From Sphingomonas suaedae (lineage in GTDB: Bacteria > Pseudomonadota > Alphaproteobacteria > Sphingomonadales > Sphingomonadaceae): 64,000 nucleotides of DNA. Shown here piece after piece: positions 25,234-34,304 of this stretch. Under the pieces are notes generated by a model. It saw nothing but the letters and a program-made list of their open reading frames with translations. It had not been told where the DNA came from and did not search any database. Within the stretch, counting starts at the first letter, position 1. Each line of letters starts with the position of its first letter. Both the position numbers and the translations under genes were made by a program. The stretch is taken from assembly GCF_007833215.1 (NCBI RefSeq), contig NZ_CP042239.1, forward strand, positions 1 through 64,000, read 5' to 3'.

Positions 25234-25815
25234 TTATTGCGGGCGCGGCGGCGCGACCGACGGGCCCAGATTCTGGAGGACTTCGCGCGCATTGAATGCG
25301 CGGACATTGTCGGGCTTGGCGCCGCGTCCGATCACGATCTCGGCACTCGCCTCATAGCGATCGACGGTGCGGACATCGACCCGGCGGTCGAAGAATGGAT
25401 CGCCGCCCCACGGGCTCCATGCGCGCCAGCCCCAACGTGGGCTGTAATAGCGCCATGATGGTCCCCAATAGCCATAGGGGCCGGGGCCGAACGGCTCGTC
25501 AATATAAGTCCGGCTTTTCTTCTCGGTATCGCGATCGGCGAGCACGAAATAGTCCGCGCCACGCTCAACGGTCAGCTGAGCGGAGCGATAAAGAAGATAG
25601 CGTTCGACCGTCTCACGCGAGGTCAGGCTGTTGCCCGAAAAAGTGACGCGGAAGCGGTCGGACTCGATCTGTTCGTCCCAATATCCGGTTCTGTACGATC
25701 CGGAACCGGTCGCGGGCTGATAGGGCGTCGGCGTCGCGCAGGACGCGAGCACGAAGGCCGATGCGAGGGCGAGCGCGATGCCCGCGACCCGCGGGCGGCG
25801 GGAGAGGCTGTGCAT
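25234..25815 (-). CDS. CC0125/CC1285-type lipoprotein
   Basis: 193 residues from the ATG at 25815 (AGGAGG 6 nt upstream). A lipoprotein signal peptide ends in the lipobox LASC, with Cys26 as the lipidation site. The mature part starts TPTPYQP, and holds RFRVTFSGNSLTSRETVERYLLYRSA (quoted in part) with a Gly/Pro/Trp/Tyr-rich middle. This pattern matches a family named after two Caulobacter proteins; its function is unknown. An envelope location is inferred. Confidence 0.85.
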   Translation of the reverse strand: MHSLSRRPRVAGIALALASAFVLASCATPTPYQPATGSGSYRTGYWDEQIESDRFRVTFSGNSLTSRETVERYLLYRSAQLTVERGADYFVLADRDTEKKSRTYIDEPFGPGPYGYWGPSWRYYSPRWGWRAWSPWGGDPFFDRRVDVRTVDRYEASAEIVIGRGAKPDNVRAFNAREVLQNLGPSVAPPRPQ

Positions 25816-25984
25816 GATGTTCCTCCTAAGCACTTGTTTTGCGGCGAATCGTGCCGGTGATGCGGTTGTAACGAAGAACATAGGGCAAATGTCCCTATGC
25901 TGAACGAAGGGACAGGATTGCGCACGATAGTGTCGCCGTCTGTATCCGGGATATCACCAGGCCAGAGAGCGGTCCGCAAGCGCG

Positions 25985-27775
25985 TTAGTGGCTGTCGCGC
26001 GGCGTTCCCCTTGTTTGCGCGATCCGCTGGTAGCTTTCCGTTCCTTCGAGGATAGCGCCGGTGTCGAGCTGGCCGACAAGGTTGCGCTGGATTTCCTGCC
26101 ACGGGGTTTGCGAAGGGGGGCAGGGGTAGCCGCCTGCGGCTTCGAGTGCGGCCCGGCGGGCGGCAAGCTCAGCGTCGGAAATCAAAATATCTGCGGTACC
26201 GCGCCGGATGTCGATCCGCACGCGATCGCCGGTGCGCAGCAGGGCAAGCCCGCCCATCGCCGCCGCTTCCGGGCTGGCGTTGAGGATCGACGGACTTCCG
26301 CTCGTCCCCGACTGGCGCCCGTCGCCGATGCACGGCAGTTCGGTGATGCCTTGGGAGATCAGATAGGTCGGTGCGCGCATGTTCACGACCTCGGCCGCGC
26401 CTGGATAGCCGATCGGTCCCGCGCCGCGCATGAACAGCAATGTCTCCGACGTGACGTCGAGCGCGGGGTCGTCGATCCGCGCGTGATAGTCCTCCGGCCC
26501 GTCGAACACGAGCGCGGGCCCTTCAAAGGCTTCCGGATCGTCGGGGTTGCTCAGATAACGGGTACGGAAGGCGTCGGAGATCACGCAAGTCTTCATGATC
26601 GCAGCGTCGAAGAGATTGCCGCGCAGGACGATGAACCCCGCCGCCTGTTTGAGCGGGCGGTCGAACGGGCGGATCACCGCCTCATCCTCGATCCGGGCAT
26701 CGCGGCAATTGTCGCCTATCGTGCGGCCGTTGGCGGTGATCGCGTCTTCCTCGATCAATCCCTGGCCCATCAACTGCGCGACCACCGCAGGAACGCCGCC
26801 GGCGCGGAAATAGTCCTCGCCGAGATATTCGCCCGCGGGTTGGAGGTTCACCAGTAGCGGAATATCGTGGCCGACCGCCTGCCAGTCGGTCAGCGGCAGA
26901 TCGACGCCGACATGGCGCGCGATCGCCGAGAGATGGATCGGCGCATTGGTCGATCCGCCGATGGCCGAATTGACGCGAATGGCGTTATGGAACGCGGCCT
27001 TGGTCATGATGTCCGAGGGCTTCAGATCCTCCGCCACCATCTCGACGATCCGCCTGCCAGTGAAATAGGCTGCTTCCTGCCGGTCGCGATGCGGCGCCGG
27101 GATCGCGGCCGATCCGGGCAGCGACATGCCGAGCGCCTCGGTCAGCGAGTTCATCGTCGTCGCCGTGCCCATCGTGTTGCAATAGCCGGTCGAGGGCGCG
27201 GAGGAGGCCACGAGGCGGATGAACTCCTCATCGTCGATCTTCCCGGCTGCAAGCAGCTCGCGCGCCTTCCAAACGATCGTGCCGGAGCCGGTGCGCTCGC
27301 CGCGGTGCCAGCCGTTCAGCATCGGGCCGACCGACAGCGCGATCGCCGGAATGTTGACCGTCGCCGCGGCCATCAATGCGGCGGGGGTGGTCTTGTCGCA
27401 CCCGATTGTGAGCACCACGCCGTCGAGCGGATAGCCGTACAGCACCTCGACCAGGCCGAGATAGGCGAGGTTGCGGTCGAGTCCTGCGGTCGGCCGCTTG
27501 CCGGTTTCCTGGATCGGATGGACCGGAAACTCGAGCACGATGCCGCCCATCTCGCGCACGCCCTCGCGCACGCGATCGGCGAGCACGAGGTGGTGGCGGT
27601 TGCAGGGGGACAGGTCGCTGCCCGTCTGGGCGATTCCGATGATCGGCCTGCCGGAGCGCAATTCCTTGAGACTAAGTCCGAAATTCAGATAGCGCTCGAG
27701 ATAGAGCGCGGTCATGTCGATATTGTCGGGATTGTCGAACCACGCGCGGCTGCGCAACCGAGGTGTCTCGCTCAC
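25985..27775 (-). CDS. Sugar-acid dehydratase, IlvD/Edd family (xylonate/arabonate type)
   Basis: 596 residues with the three iron-sulfur Cys of the family: C58 in SPCNRHH, C126 in GCDKTTPA and C199 in GYCNTMGTA. The start [21 protein letters not shown] and overall length match D-xylonate dehydratase XylD and the related L-arabonate dehydratases rather than IlvD proper. These convert an aldonate to its 2-keto-3-deoxy acid. It overlaps galM by 4 nt; the divergent operon carries the aldose dehydrogenase and a downstream FAH enzyme, so an oxidative pentose (or galactose) route is inferred. Which aldonate it prefers cannot be read from sequence. Confidence 0.85.
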   Translation of the reverse strand: MSETPRLRSRAWFDNPDNIDMTALYLERYLNFGLSLKELRSGRPIIGIAQTGSDLSPCNRHHLVLADRVREGVREMGGIVLEFPVHPIQETGKRPTAGLDRNLAYLGLVEVLYGYPLDGVVLTIGCDKTTPAALMAAATVNIPAIALSVGPMLNGWHRGERTGSGTIVWKARELLAAGKIDDEEFIRLVASSAPSTGYCNTMGTATTMNSLTEALGMSLPGSAAIPAPHRDRQEAAYFTGRRIVEMVAEDLKPSDIMTKAAFHNAIRVNSAIGGSTNAPIHLSAIARHVGVDLPLTDWQAVGHDIPLLVNLQPAGEYLGEDYFRAGGVPAVVAQLMGQGLIEEDAITANGRTIGDNCRDARIEDEAVIRPFDRPLKQAAGFIVLRGNLFDAAIMKTCVISDAFRTRYLSNPDDPEAFEGPALVFDGPEDYHARIDDPALDVTSETLLFMRGAGPIGYPGAAEVVNMRAPTYLISQGITELPCIGDGRQSGTSGSPSILNASPEAAAMGGLALLRTGDRVRIDIRRGTADILISDAELAARRAALEAAGGYPCPPSQTPWQEIQRNLVGQLDTGAILEGTESYQRIAQTRGTPRDSH

Positions 27776-28920
27776 CCGGCCACCTCATCGCGCGCGACCG
27801 ACACGCGATAGACCATGCGGTGGCGATAGGGCTTGCCGGGTTCGACCCGCGCCGAGCCGAAGGCGGGCTGGTTGGGCGTGTCCGGGAATTTCTGCGGCTC
27901 GAGCGCGATTCCGTCGCCCATGCGATAGACATGCCCCTTCTTGCCCACCATCGTCCCGTCGAGGAAATTGCCCGAATAGAATTGCACGCCGGGTTCGGTG
28001 GTCAGCACCTCCAGTACGCGGCCCGATTTCGGGTCCTCCAACCGCGCCGCCAGTTGCGGCTCGGCCGTGGCGCCCTTGTCGAGGATCCAGTTATGGTCCC
28101 AGCCGCGGCCGATCACGATCTGGGGATCGGTGCCGTCGCGCAGCCCGTCATGCAGCGTGCGTCCGCGCCGGAAATCGAACACGGTCCCCTCGACCGAGCG
28201 CCGTTCACCGGTGGGGATCAGCGCGTCATCGACCGGCAGATAGCGGCTGGCGGGGATGGTGAGGCGTTGACCCAGCGCGCCATAGGGCGATCCTTCGCCC
28301 GCCATGTCGAACAGCGCGTGATTGGTCAGGTTGACGATCGTCGGGCGGTCGCTGGTGGCGTGGAAATCGATGCCGAGTGCGCCTGAATCGTCGAGCGTAT
28401 AGGTGACGGTAACGTCGAGCTTGCCGGGATAGCCCTGATCGCCGTCGGGGCTGGTCAGCTTCATCGTGACGCTGGCGACGGGACCGTCCTTGACCTCGGT
28501 AATGCGCCACACCGCCTTGTCGAACCCGCCCGGTCCGCCATGCAGCGAATTGGCCTTGTCGTTCTGCGCCAGCTGATAGGTCTTGCCGTCGAGCGTGAAC
28601 TTGCCGCCTGCGATACGGTTGGCATAGCGCCCGATCGTCTGGCCCCAATAATTGGGCTTGGCGATATAGCTTGCCAGATCGTCATAGCCGAGCGTCACAT
28701 CGGCGACCTTGCCGTTGCGGTCCGGCGCTTCCAGCGCCTGCAGCGTGGCGCCGAAAGTGATGATCCGCGCGCGCACGCCATTCTTGCCCGACAGCGTCAC
28801 CGCCTCGACCATCGTCCCGTCGGGCATCTTGCCGAACGAACTACGCTCCGCAGTCGCCGCAGCGGCGGCAGCGGGCACGAGTGCAATCGCGCAGGCTGTC
28901 AGCAAGAGGCGCGTTCGCAT
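27772..28920 (-). CDS. galM: Aldose 1-epimerase (mutarotase), exported
   Basis: Interconverts alpha and beta anomers of free aldoses. 382 residues from the ATG at 28920 (the ATG at 28923 is equally possible); GGGAGAGA lies just upstream. A signal peptide ([21 protein letters not shown] in part) places it in the periplasm. The GalM pattern includes [24 protein letters not shown] with a conserved His, and [11 protein letters not shown]. It is co-transcribed with the dehydratase and would supply the anomer used by the divergently encoded permease and dehydrogenase. Confidence 0.9.
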   Translation of the reverse strand: MRTRLLLTACAIALVPAAAAAATAERSSFGKMPDGTMVEAVTLSGKNGVRARIITFGATLQALEAPDRNGKVADVTLGYDDLASYIAKPNYWGQTIGRYANRIAGGKFTLDGKTYQLAQNDKANSLHGGPGGFDKAVWRITEVKDGPVASVTMKLTSPDGDQGYPGKLDVTVTYTLDDSGALGIDFHATSDRPTIVNLTNHALFDMAGEGSPYGALGQRLTIPASRYLPVDDALIPTGERRSVEGTVFDFRRGRTLHDGLRDGTDPQIVIGRGWDHNWILDKGATAEPQLAARLEDPKSGRVLEVLTTEPGVQFYSGNFLDGTMVGKKGHVYRMGDGIALEPQKFPDTPNQPAFGSARVEPGKPYRHRMVYRVSVARDEVAG

Positions 28921-28956
28921 CATTTGTCTCTCCCAGAAATCCCCTGTCATCCCGCA

Positions 28957-28984
28957 TTGACGGAATGCTTGCCCGGCATATAGT
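28957..28984 (+). promoter_or_regulatory. Sigma70-type promoter for the permease operon
   Basis: TTGACG at 28957-28962 and TATAGT at 28979-28984, with a 16-bp spacer, lie about 55 nt before the permease ATG. The -10 overlaps a GTCCTAC motif (28983-28989) that fits a GntR-type operator core. Confidence 0.6.
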
Positions 28985-28990
28985 CCTACA
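28983..28990. promoter_or_regulatory. Candidate GntR-type site in the galM / permease promoter
   Basis: GTCCTACA overlaps the -10 of the permease promoter. The core GTC-C-TAC fits the general GT-N-AC plan of FadR-type operators, and the same eight bases recur at 56807-56814 in another divergent promoter. A FadR-type regulator is encoded at 43543. Confidence 0.35.
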
Positions 28991-29038
28991 TTTGAAATCA
29001 ACGCAACCCGGTGGTTACCGGCGCAAAGGGAGAGAGAC

Positions 29039-30358
29039 ATGCCGGCTGCCCCGTCCACCACCGGTCCCGCCGGTGCCGTGTCCGATGCGCCACGCAGCTA
29101 CACGGCGGCGCTGACGCTGCTTGCGTCGCTGTTCTTCATGTGGGGCTTCATCACCGTCATAAACGGCACCTTGCTGCCGCATCTGCGCAGCGTGTTCGAC
29201 CTCAGCTATTTCGAGGCGACGCTGATCGAAAGCGTGTGGTTCATCGCCTATTTCTTCGCCTCGATTCCCTCGGCGAAGCTGATCGAGCGGATCGGCTACC
29301 AGAAGTCGCTGGTCACCGGCTTGCTGATCATGGCGGTCGGATCGGCGGGCATGATGCTCGCGGCGAGCCTGCCATCCTATGGGGTGACGCTGTTCATGCT
29401 GTTCGTGATCGCGAGCGGCATCACCCTTCTGCAGGTCGCGGCCAATCCCTATGTCGCGGTGGTCGGGAAGCCGGAAACCGCGTCCTCGCGCCTCAACCTC
29501 GTCCAGGCGATGAACTCGGCCGGGACGATGCTCGCCCCGCTGTTCGGCGCCTATCTGATCCTTGGTCGGTCGACGGGCGGGACGGCGGCGCACGGCACGG
29601 TGCTGACCGAAGCCGAACGGCTCGCTGACGCGCAGGCGGTGATCCTGCCCTATGGCCTGGTCGCGGTGGTATTGGTCCTGCTCGCGGTCGTGATTGCGCG
29701 CTTCCCGCTTCCCGCGATGGGGCAGGCGACCAGCCGGGTCGCGCGTGAGGAGCGGCGCAACCATTCGCTGTGGCGGCACCGGAATCTCGTCTGGGGCGTG
29801 CCCGCGATCTTCATCTACCTGATCGCCGAGATCGGCGTCGGCAATCTGTTCGTCAATTTCGTCAGCCGCCCCGATATCGGCAACATGACCAACGAGCAGG
29901 CGGGGCATTACCTCACTCTGCTCTGGGGTGGGATGATGGTCGGTCGGTTCATCGGCGCGGCGCTGATGCAGAAGATCCGGCCGGAAACCGTCCTCGCCGC
30001 CTTTTCGATCGCCGCCTTCCTGGTGATGCTGGTCACCGTATTCGCGAGCGGTCCGGTGGCCATGTGGGCGCTGATCCTGGTCGGGCTGTTCCATTCGATC
30101 ATGTTCCCGACGATCTTCACCCTCGCCATCCGCGGGCTGGGTCCGCTGACGGAGGAGGGTTCGGGGCTGCTCATCATGGCGATCGCGGGTGGCGCACTGG
30201 TATTCGTTCAGGGAATGATCGCAGACGCCTATGGACTGCAGATGTCGTTCCTGCTGACCGCAGTGTGCGAACTCTATGTGCTGTTTTACGCGCTCTGGGG
30301 GGCCAAACCGACAAATGCGCTTCCCGACGTGACCGTTGAACAGGCGCCCGCGAGCTAG
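29039..30358 (+). CDS. Sugar:proton symporter, FucP/GluP family (MFS)
   Basis: 439 residues and 12 hydrophobic helices. FucP-type features include FFMWGFITVINGTLLPHL in helix 1, the ANPYV block (QVAANPYVAVVG) in helix 5, and SIMFPTIFTLAIRGLG. Family members import L-fucose, glucose, galactose or arabinose. GGGAGAGA precedes the ATG. First gene of permease - FAH enzyme - aldose dehydrogenase; the neighbours suggest L-arabinose, galactose or xylose as cargo. Confidence 0.88.
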   Translation: MPAAPSTTGPAGAVSDAPRSYTAALTLLASLFFMWGFITVINGTLLPHLRSVFDLSYFEATLIESVWFIAYFFASIPSAKLIERIGYQKSLVTGLLIMAVGSAGMMLAASLPSYGVTLFMLFVIASGITLLQVAANPYVAVVGKPETASSRLNLVQAMNSAGTMLAPLFGAYLILGRSTGGTAAHGTVLTEAERLADAQAVILPYGLVAVVLVLLAVVIARFPLPAMGQATSRVAREERRNHSLWRHRNLVWGVPAIFIYLIAEIGVGNLFVNFVSRPDIGNMTNEQAGHYLTLLWGGMMVGRFIGAALMQKIRPETVLAAFSIAAFLVMLVTVFASGPVAMWALILVGLFHSIMFPTIFTLAIRGLGPLTEEGSGLLIMAIAGGALVFVQGMIADAYGLQMSFLLTAVCELYVLFYALWGAKPTNALPDVTVEQAPAS

Positions 30359-30389
30359 AAGATGCCCGGTAGTTACTCGGACAAAAGAA

Positions 30390-30408
30390 GGGGCGGTGTT
30401 CCCGCCCC
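30390..30408 (+). promoter_or_regulatory. Intercistronic hairpin
   Basis: GGGGCGG and CCGCCCC form a 7-bp stem with a 5-nt loop, between the permease stop and the GAGGAG ribosome-binding site of the next gene. There is no T-run, so it more likely protects or processes the mRNA than terminates it. Confidence 0.35.
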
Positions 30409-30423
30409 GATGAGGAGAGTTTG

Positions 30424-31416
30424 ATGACGCTTCGCCTGTTGCAGCATCGCGCCGACGATGGACGGCGTCGGCTCATCCTGGCTGAGGACGCCGACGCGCT
30501 CTTCCTGAGCGGCCCTGTCTCGGTCCTGGAACTGGCGCAAGCAGCGCTTGCCGAAGGGACGTCGCTGGCCGATGCCGCGCGCGCGCGGCGGAGCGGGGAG
30601 GCGGTCGATATCGATGCGGAACTGGCGGCGGGGCGGCTATTGTCTGCGATCGACCATCCCGATCCGGCGCGGGTCACGCTTTCCGGAACCGGCCTCACCC
30701 ATCTCGGTTCGGCGGAGGGGCGCGATGCGATGCACAAGGCTGCCGCGAGCGCCGACCGGCCGACCGACTCGATGCGGATGTTCCTTGAGGGGGTCGAGGG
30801 TGGAAAGCCGCCCGCAGGCACTGTCGGGCAGCAGCCCGAATGGTTCTACAAGGGCGACGGCCAGCATCTGGTGGCCCCCGGTGCGCCGCTGGTTTCGCCC
30901 GGCTTCGCGCAGGACGGGGGCGAGGAGCCGGAGCTGGCCGGCATCTATCTGATCGATGGCGAGGGGCGGCCGCGGCGGCTGGGCATCGCGCTGGCCAACG
31001 AGTTCAGCGACCATGTGACCGAACGCCACAATTATCTGTGGCTCGCCCATTCCAAGTTGCGTCCGGCGGCGCTGGGCGCGGAACTGCTGCTGGGCGATCC
31101 GCCCGCCGATATTCGCGGAGCAAGCCGGATCGTGCGCGATGGCGCGGTGATCTGGGAGAAGCCGTTCCTGACGGGAGAGGCGAACATGTCGCATCACATC
31201 GCCAATCTGGAGGCGCATCACTTCAAATATCCGTGTTTTCGGCGCCCGGGGGATGTCCATGTCCACTTCTTCGGCACTGCGACGCTGTCCTTTGCCGATG
31301 GGATCAGGACGCAGGCGGGTGACGTGTTCGAGATCGACGCGCGGCCCTTCGCGCTGCCGCTGCGCAATCCGCTGGCGATTGCGGAGGCCGAGACGGTCGT
31401 CGTGACCCCGCTATGA
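30424..31416 (+). CDS. FAH-family enzyme, AraD1/GguC type (probable 2-keto-3-deoxy-pentonate dehydratase)
   Basis: 330 residues from the ATG at 30424 with GAGGAG 6 nt upstream. It has the fumarylacetoacetate-hydrolase fold in the AraD1/GguC style: GQQPEWFYKGDGQHLVAP, a metal-binding region around ELAGIYLI, GIALANEFSDHVTE, and a C-terminal GTATLSFADGI. Family members are linked to L-arabinose oxidation, acting on 2-keto-3-deoxy-L-arabonate. Position between a sugar permease and an aldose dehydrogenase supports this. It overlaps the next gene by 4 nt. Exact substrate is inferred. Confidence 0.78.
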   Translation: MTLRLLQHRADDGRRRLILAEDADALFLSGPVSVLELAQAALAEGTSLADAARARRSGEAVDIDAELAAGRLLSAIDHPDPARVTLSGTGLTHLGSAEGRDAMHKAAASADRPTDSMRMFLEGVEGGKPPAGTVGQQPEWFYKGDGQHLVAPGAPLVSPGFAQDGGEEPELAGIYLIDGEGRPRRLGIALANEFSDHVTERHNYLWLAHSKLRPAALGAELLLGDPPADIRGASRIVRDGAVIWEKPFLTGEANMSHHIANLEAHHFKYPCFRRPGDVHVHFFGTATLSFADGIRTQAGDVFEIDARPFALPLRNPLAIAEAETVVVTPL

Positions 31417-32354
31417 GTCCGCCGATCCGCATCGCCCTGATCGGCATGGGCAAAATCGCACACGACCAGCATCTTCCGGCCATCGCGAACGACCCCGCCT
31501 TCGAGCTGGTCGCCACCGTCAGCCGCCATGGCGGGACGCTGGACGCGCTACCCTTTTTCGATTCGATCGAGGCACTTGCCGCGAGCGACGTTGTGGTCGA
31601 TGCAGTGGCGCTCTGCACCCCGCCCCAGGTGCGCCGCGCACTTGCGGCCTCCGCCATCGACCGGGGGTGGCATGTATTCCTCGAAAAGCCCCCCGCAGCG
31701 ACGCTGGCGGAAGCGACGGCGCTGCGAACGCGCGCAGCGGCGCAGGGCGTGAGTCTCTTCGCGAGCTGGCATTCGCGCCATGCAGCCGGGGTTGAACCGG
31801 CGCGGGCCTGGCTGGCCGAGCGGACGCTGCGCGACGCGACGATCACCTGGGCCGAGGATGTCCGCCACTGGCATCCGGGGCAGGACTGGATCTTCGAACC
31901 TGGCGGGTTCGGGGTGTTCGATCCGGCGATCAACGCGCTGTCGATCGCGACGCGCATCTTCCCGCACCCGCTGTTCGTCGAGTCGGCGGAGATCGAGATC
32001 CCCGCCAATCGCGCCGCCGCCATCGCCGCCAACGTCCTGTTCCGCGACGAATTCGGGTGCGCGATCGACGCCCGGTTCGATTTCCTTCAGACAGGGCATC
32101 AACGCTGGGACATCGCCGCGCGAACCGATCGCGGCACAATGACGCTGGCGGAGGGCGGCGGAACGCTGGCGTTCGACGGCGCCACGGCCGCGGCGCAGGA
32201 CGACGAACTGGCGACCGAATATCCCGCGCTCTACCGCCGCTTCGCGGAGCTTGTGCGTGACGGCGCGTCGGAGGTCGATCTGACCCCCCTGCAGCTTGTC
32301 GCGGATATCCACCTCAAGGCGCGCATCCGGATCGTCGACCCGTTCGACTGGTAG
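31413..32354 (+). CDS. Aldose 1-dehydrogenase, Gfo/Idh family (galactose / L-arabinose type)
   Basis: Oxidises a sugar at C1 to its lactone with NAD(P). 313 residues: nucleotide loop GMGKIA at 11-16, then HDQHLPAI, the EKP motif at 91-93 with the catalytic Lys, and the substrate block FGVFDPAINALSI. The pattern RHWHPGQDWIFEPGGFGVFDP is close to known D-galactose and L-arabinose 1-dehydrogenases. With the permease, FAH enzyme and divergent dehydratase it forms the start of an oxidative route. A lactonase is not seen nearby. Confidence 0.83.
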   Translation: MSPPIRIALIGMGKIAHDQHLPAIANDPAFELVATVSRHGGTLDALPFFDSIEALAASDVVVDAVALCTPPQVRRALAASAIDRGWHVFLEKPPAATLAEATALRTRAAAQGVSLFASWHSRHAAGVEPARAWLAERTLRDATITWAEDVRHWHPGQDWIFEPGGFGVFDPAINALSIATRIFPHPLFVESAEIEIPANRAAAIAANVLFRDEFGCAIDARFDFLQTGHQRWDIAARTDRGTMTLAEGGGTLAFDGATAAAQDDELATEYPALYRRFAELVRDGASEVDLTPLQLVADIHLKARIRIVDPFDW

Positions 32355-32361
32355 CGGGTGC

Positions 32362-33369
32362 TCAACCGCGCAGCATTCGCATCACCATCGTGCGGATGCG
32401 CTGGTAGTTGCCTTCGCCCAGCTTGCCCAAAATGCCGCGTCGCTCGTCGGGCAGGAACTCGAGCGGGTGGCCGTCGGGGCGGAAAACATAGTGATCGAAC
32501 CAGGCGCGCCACGCCGCGCGCTCGGCCTCGGGCCGCTCGGCGATCGCGATCATCGCGAGCAGCATTGCGGCATAGGGCTGATCGGGGCCGCTCGCGAAGC
32601 CGTCCCACCAGAAATTGACGAGGACGTTGACGTCGTCGAGCGCCTCGACCTTGTGCCACCATAATTTGGGGATGTAGATCGCGTCGCCCGGGCCGAGTTC
32701 CGCGACGAGTGCCTGATCCCGAATGGCCTCGAAGCGGGGAAAGCGCGGATCGCCGGGGGCGCTGTCGACTGCAAGTGCGACCGGCTGGCCCGCCATGGTG
32801 TGATCGACCGGGCCGACATAGAGATCGCCGATCGCCTGGGGCGGGTAGAGCGTGAAGCGCCGTCGCCCGGCCGCGACGCAGGCGACATTGTCCATCATGT
32901 CATAATGGCAGGCGATGCTGGAGGCATGACCGATCCAGAAGCGCGGGCGGATCGTCGCGGGCACGAAGGGCAGGGGGGTGAGCGCCTCGACCCCCGGAAA
33001 ATAGCGTTCGGAGGGCAGGGATCCCATATAGAGTGTCTCGCCACCGCTCGCGTTGGCGCTGTCGAGGATGCGTTGCAGCCCCGCGCCACAGACCATGGAT
33101 TCCTGCGCGAAATTGAACCCCGATAGCGTGGCGTCGTAATAATAGCGGCCCCCGGTTTCTGGCGCGCCGACAAAGAGTCCGGCCTCGCGCCCGGCGTCGA
33201 ACTCGCGCAGCGCCGCAATGATGTCGCGTGCGCCCGGCTGGGCGAGCAAGGGCCATGCGCTCGCCGCGCCCGGCAGCATCACGGGCTTCCCGGCGCCCAT
33301 CACCCGCTCGCGAAATGCGGTGGGATCGCTCAGCGCTTCCGCCCCCGCGATGGCGACCGCGTCAGTCAT
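32362..33369 (-). CDS. Cupin-like (JmjC/Cupin_8) oxygenase-type protein
   Basis: 335 residues of the cupin_8 type, with the likely iron-binding triad in H155 and D157 (CHYDMMDN) and H239 (LWWHKVEAL), and YIPKLWWH as the typical strand. Members include Fe(II)/2-oxoglutarate hydroxylases. It overlaps sapC by 4 nt, and both diverge from a TonB-dependent receptor. In this class of bacteria the trio cupin - SapC - tryptophan halogenase recurs beside sugar receptors; the role there is unknown. Confidence 0.83.
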   Translation of the reverse strand: MTDAVAIAGAEALSDPTAFRERVMGAGKPVMLPGAASAWPLLAQPGARDIIAALREFDAGREAGLFVGAPETGGRYYYDATLSGFNFAQESMVCGAGLQRILDSANASGGETLYMGSLPSERYFPGVEALTPLPFVPATIRPRFWIGHASSIACHYDMMDNVACVAAGRRRFTLYPPQAIGDLYVGPVDHTMAGQPVALAVDSAPGDPRFPRFEAIRDQALVAELGPGDAIYIPKLWWHKVEALDDVNVLVNFWWDGFASGPDQPYAAMLLAMIAIAERPEAERAAWRAWFDHYVFRPDGHPLEFLPDERRGILGKLGEGNYQRIRTMVMRMLRG

Positions 33370-34046
33370 GCGCTGGCGACGAACAAGCGGTCGTTGCGGC
33401 GCTGCGCCATGCGCCGGATATGCTGGACCGATGCGGTCTGGGCATAGGCAAGCTGAAGATCGCCCCGGTGAAACAGGTCGAGCGCATCTGCGTCCGACAG
33501 CGCATGGAGCACATCCAGGCTGATCGAATAGAGCCCATCCAGCCGCAGCCGCGAGCCGTCGTCGAAATTCAGCGCGATATCGATGGGCTCGATCAGGCGC
33601 AGCGCCAGAAAGCGCGCGATGATCGCGTCGGTTTCGGGCAGGCCGTGGTGAAGAATGTGGGTGGCGCGCTGGACGCGGCGGAGCGCATCGCCCGGCTCGC
33701 CATTCGCGTCGAACAGGGGCGTGCCCGCCGGAGTGAAGACCGGTGCGTCCGGATCGATCGCCAGCTGCCCGTCGACAAGAAAGAAACCCTGCCGGATGAG
33801 GTCCGCAGGGCGATAGGGTTCAACTCCGTCATTCCGGATCGACTCTTCGCCCGGTTCGAGCGCCAGTAGCGCCCCCGCGTAAAAACTGCCCGTCTGTGGG
33901 TGTTTGGTGAACAGGATCGGATAATCCTGCATCGTCGGGATGAACTCGGACGCGACGATCTGAACGAAATGCGTGTTGAATCGGTGGCTTACGTCCAGTC
34001 TCAGCCCGGCATGGGCAACGGGGTTCAGAAGTTCCAGCGTTCCCAT
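33366..34046 (-). CDS. SapC family protein
   Basis: 226 residues matching SapC: a start with HAGLRLDVSHRFNTHFVQIV, the block FIPTMQDYPILFTKHPQTGSF (quoted in part) and LALRLIEPIDIALNFDDGS. The name comes from a Campylobacter S-layer locus, but the family in Sphingomonadaceae and Caulobacter is found with sugar receptors and has no proven function. First gene of sapC-cupin, divergent from the receptor at 34305. Confidence 0.87.
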   Translation of the reverse strand: MGTLELLNPVAHAGLRLDVSHRFNTHFVQIVASEFIPTMQDYPILFTKHPQTGSFYAGALLALEPGEESIRNDGVEPYRPADLIRQGFFLVDGQLAIDPDAPVFTPAGTPLFDANGEPGDALRRVQRATHILHHGLPETDAIIARFLALRLIEPIDIALNFDDGSRLRLDGLYSISLDVLHALSDADALDLFHRGDLQLAYAQTASVQHIRRMAQRRNDRLFVASA

Positions 34047-34175
34047 GCGGATATCCCCTCCTTCGGCATCGCGATGGGTGCTCCCAGCGGCGATTGCTCC
34101 ATCCCGGTTTCATAACGTCAATGCCGCAAATCTGAAACTCCGACAAATGATTTGCCAAGGTTCGGATTTGATATA

Positions 34176-34189
34176 TGGTAGCGCTACCC
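34176..34189. promoter_or_regulatory. LacI-type operator before the TonB-dependent receptor
   Basis: TGGTAGCGCTACCC is a near-perfect palindrome (13 of 14 positions match TGGTAGCGCTACCA), 115 nt before the receptor ATG, in the 258-nt divergent region with sapC. The rest of that region shows no gene. The motif resembles the xyl-box reported for xylan genes of Xanthomonas. Confidence 0.75.
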
Positions 34190-34304
34190 TGACGACGCGA
34201 CTCCGGCTTGTCCATCGCCTTGATGGAGCCAATTACCGGTCTGGTGCCGTCAACGACAACGACCAGCCTGCACGCAAGCAGGTGGCGGGGAGAGGGAGAA
34301 GGAC

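Noticed and set aside
25985..27775. Dihydroxy-acid dehydratase IlvD of branched-chain amino acid synthesis
   Set aside because: The N-terminal pattern, length and neighbours fit the xylonate/arabonate branch of the same family, not IlvD.
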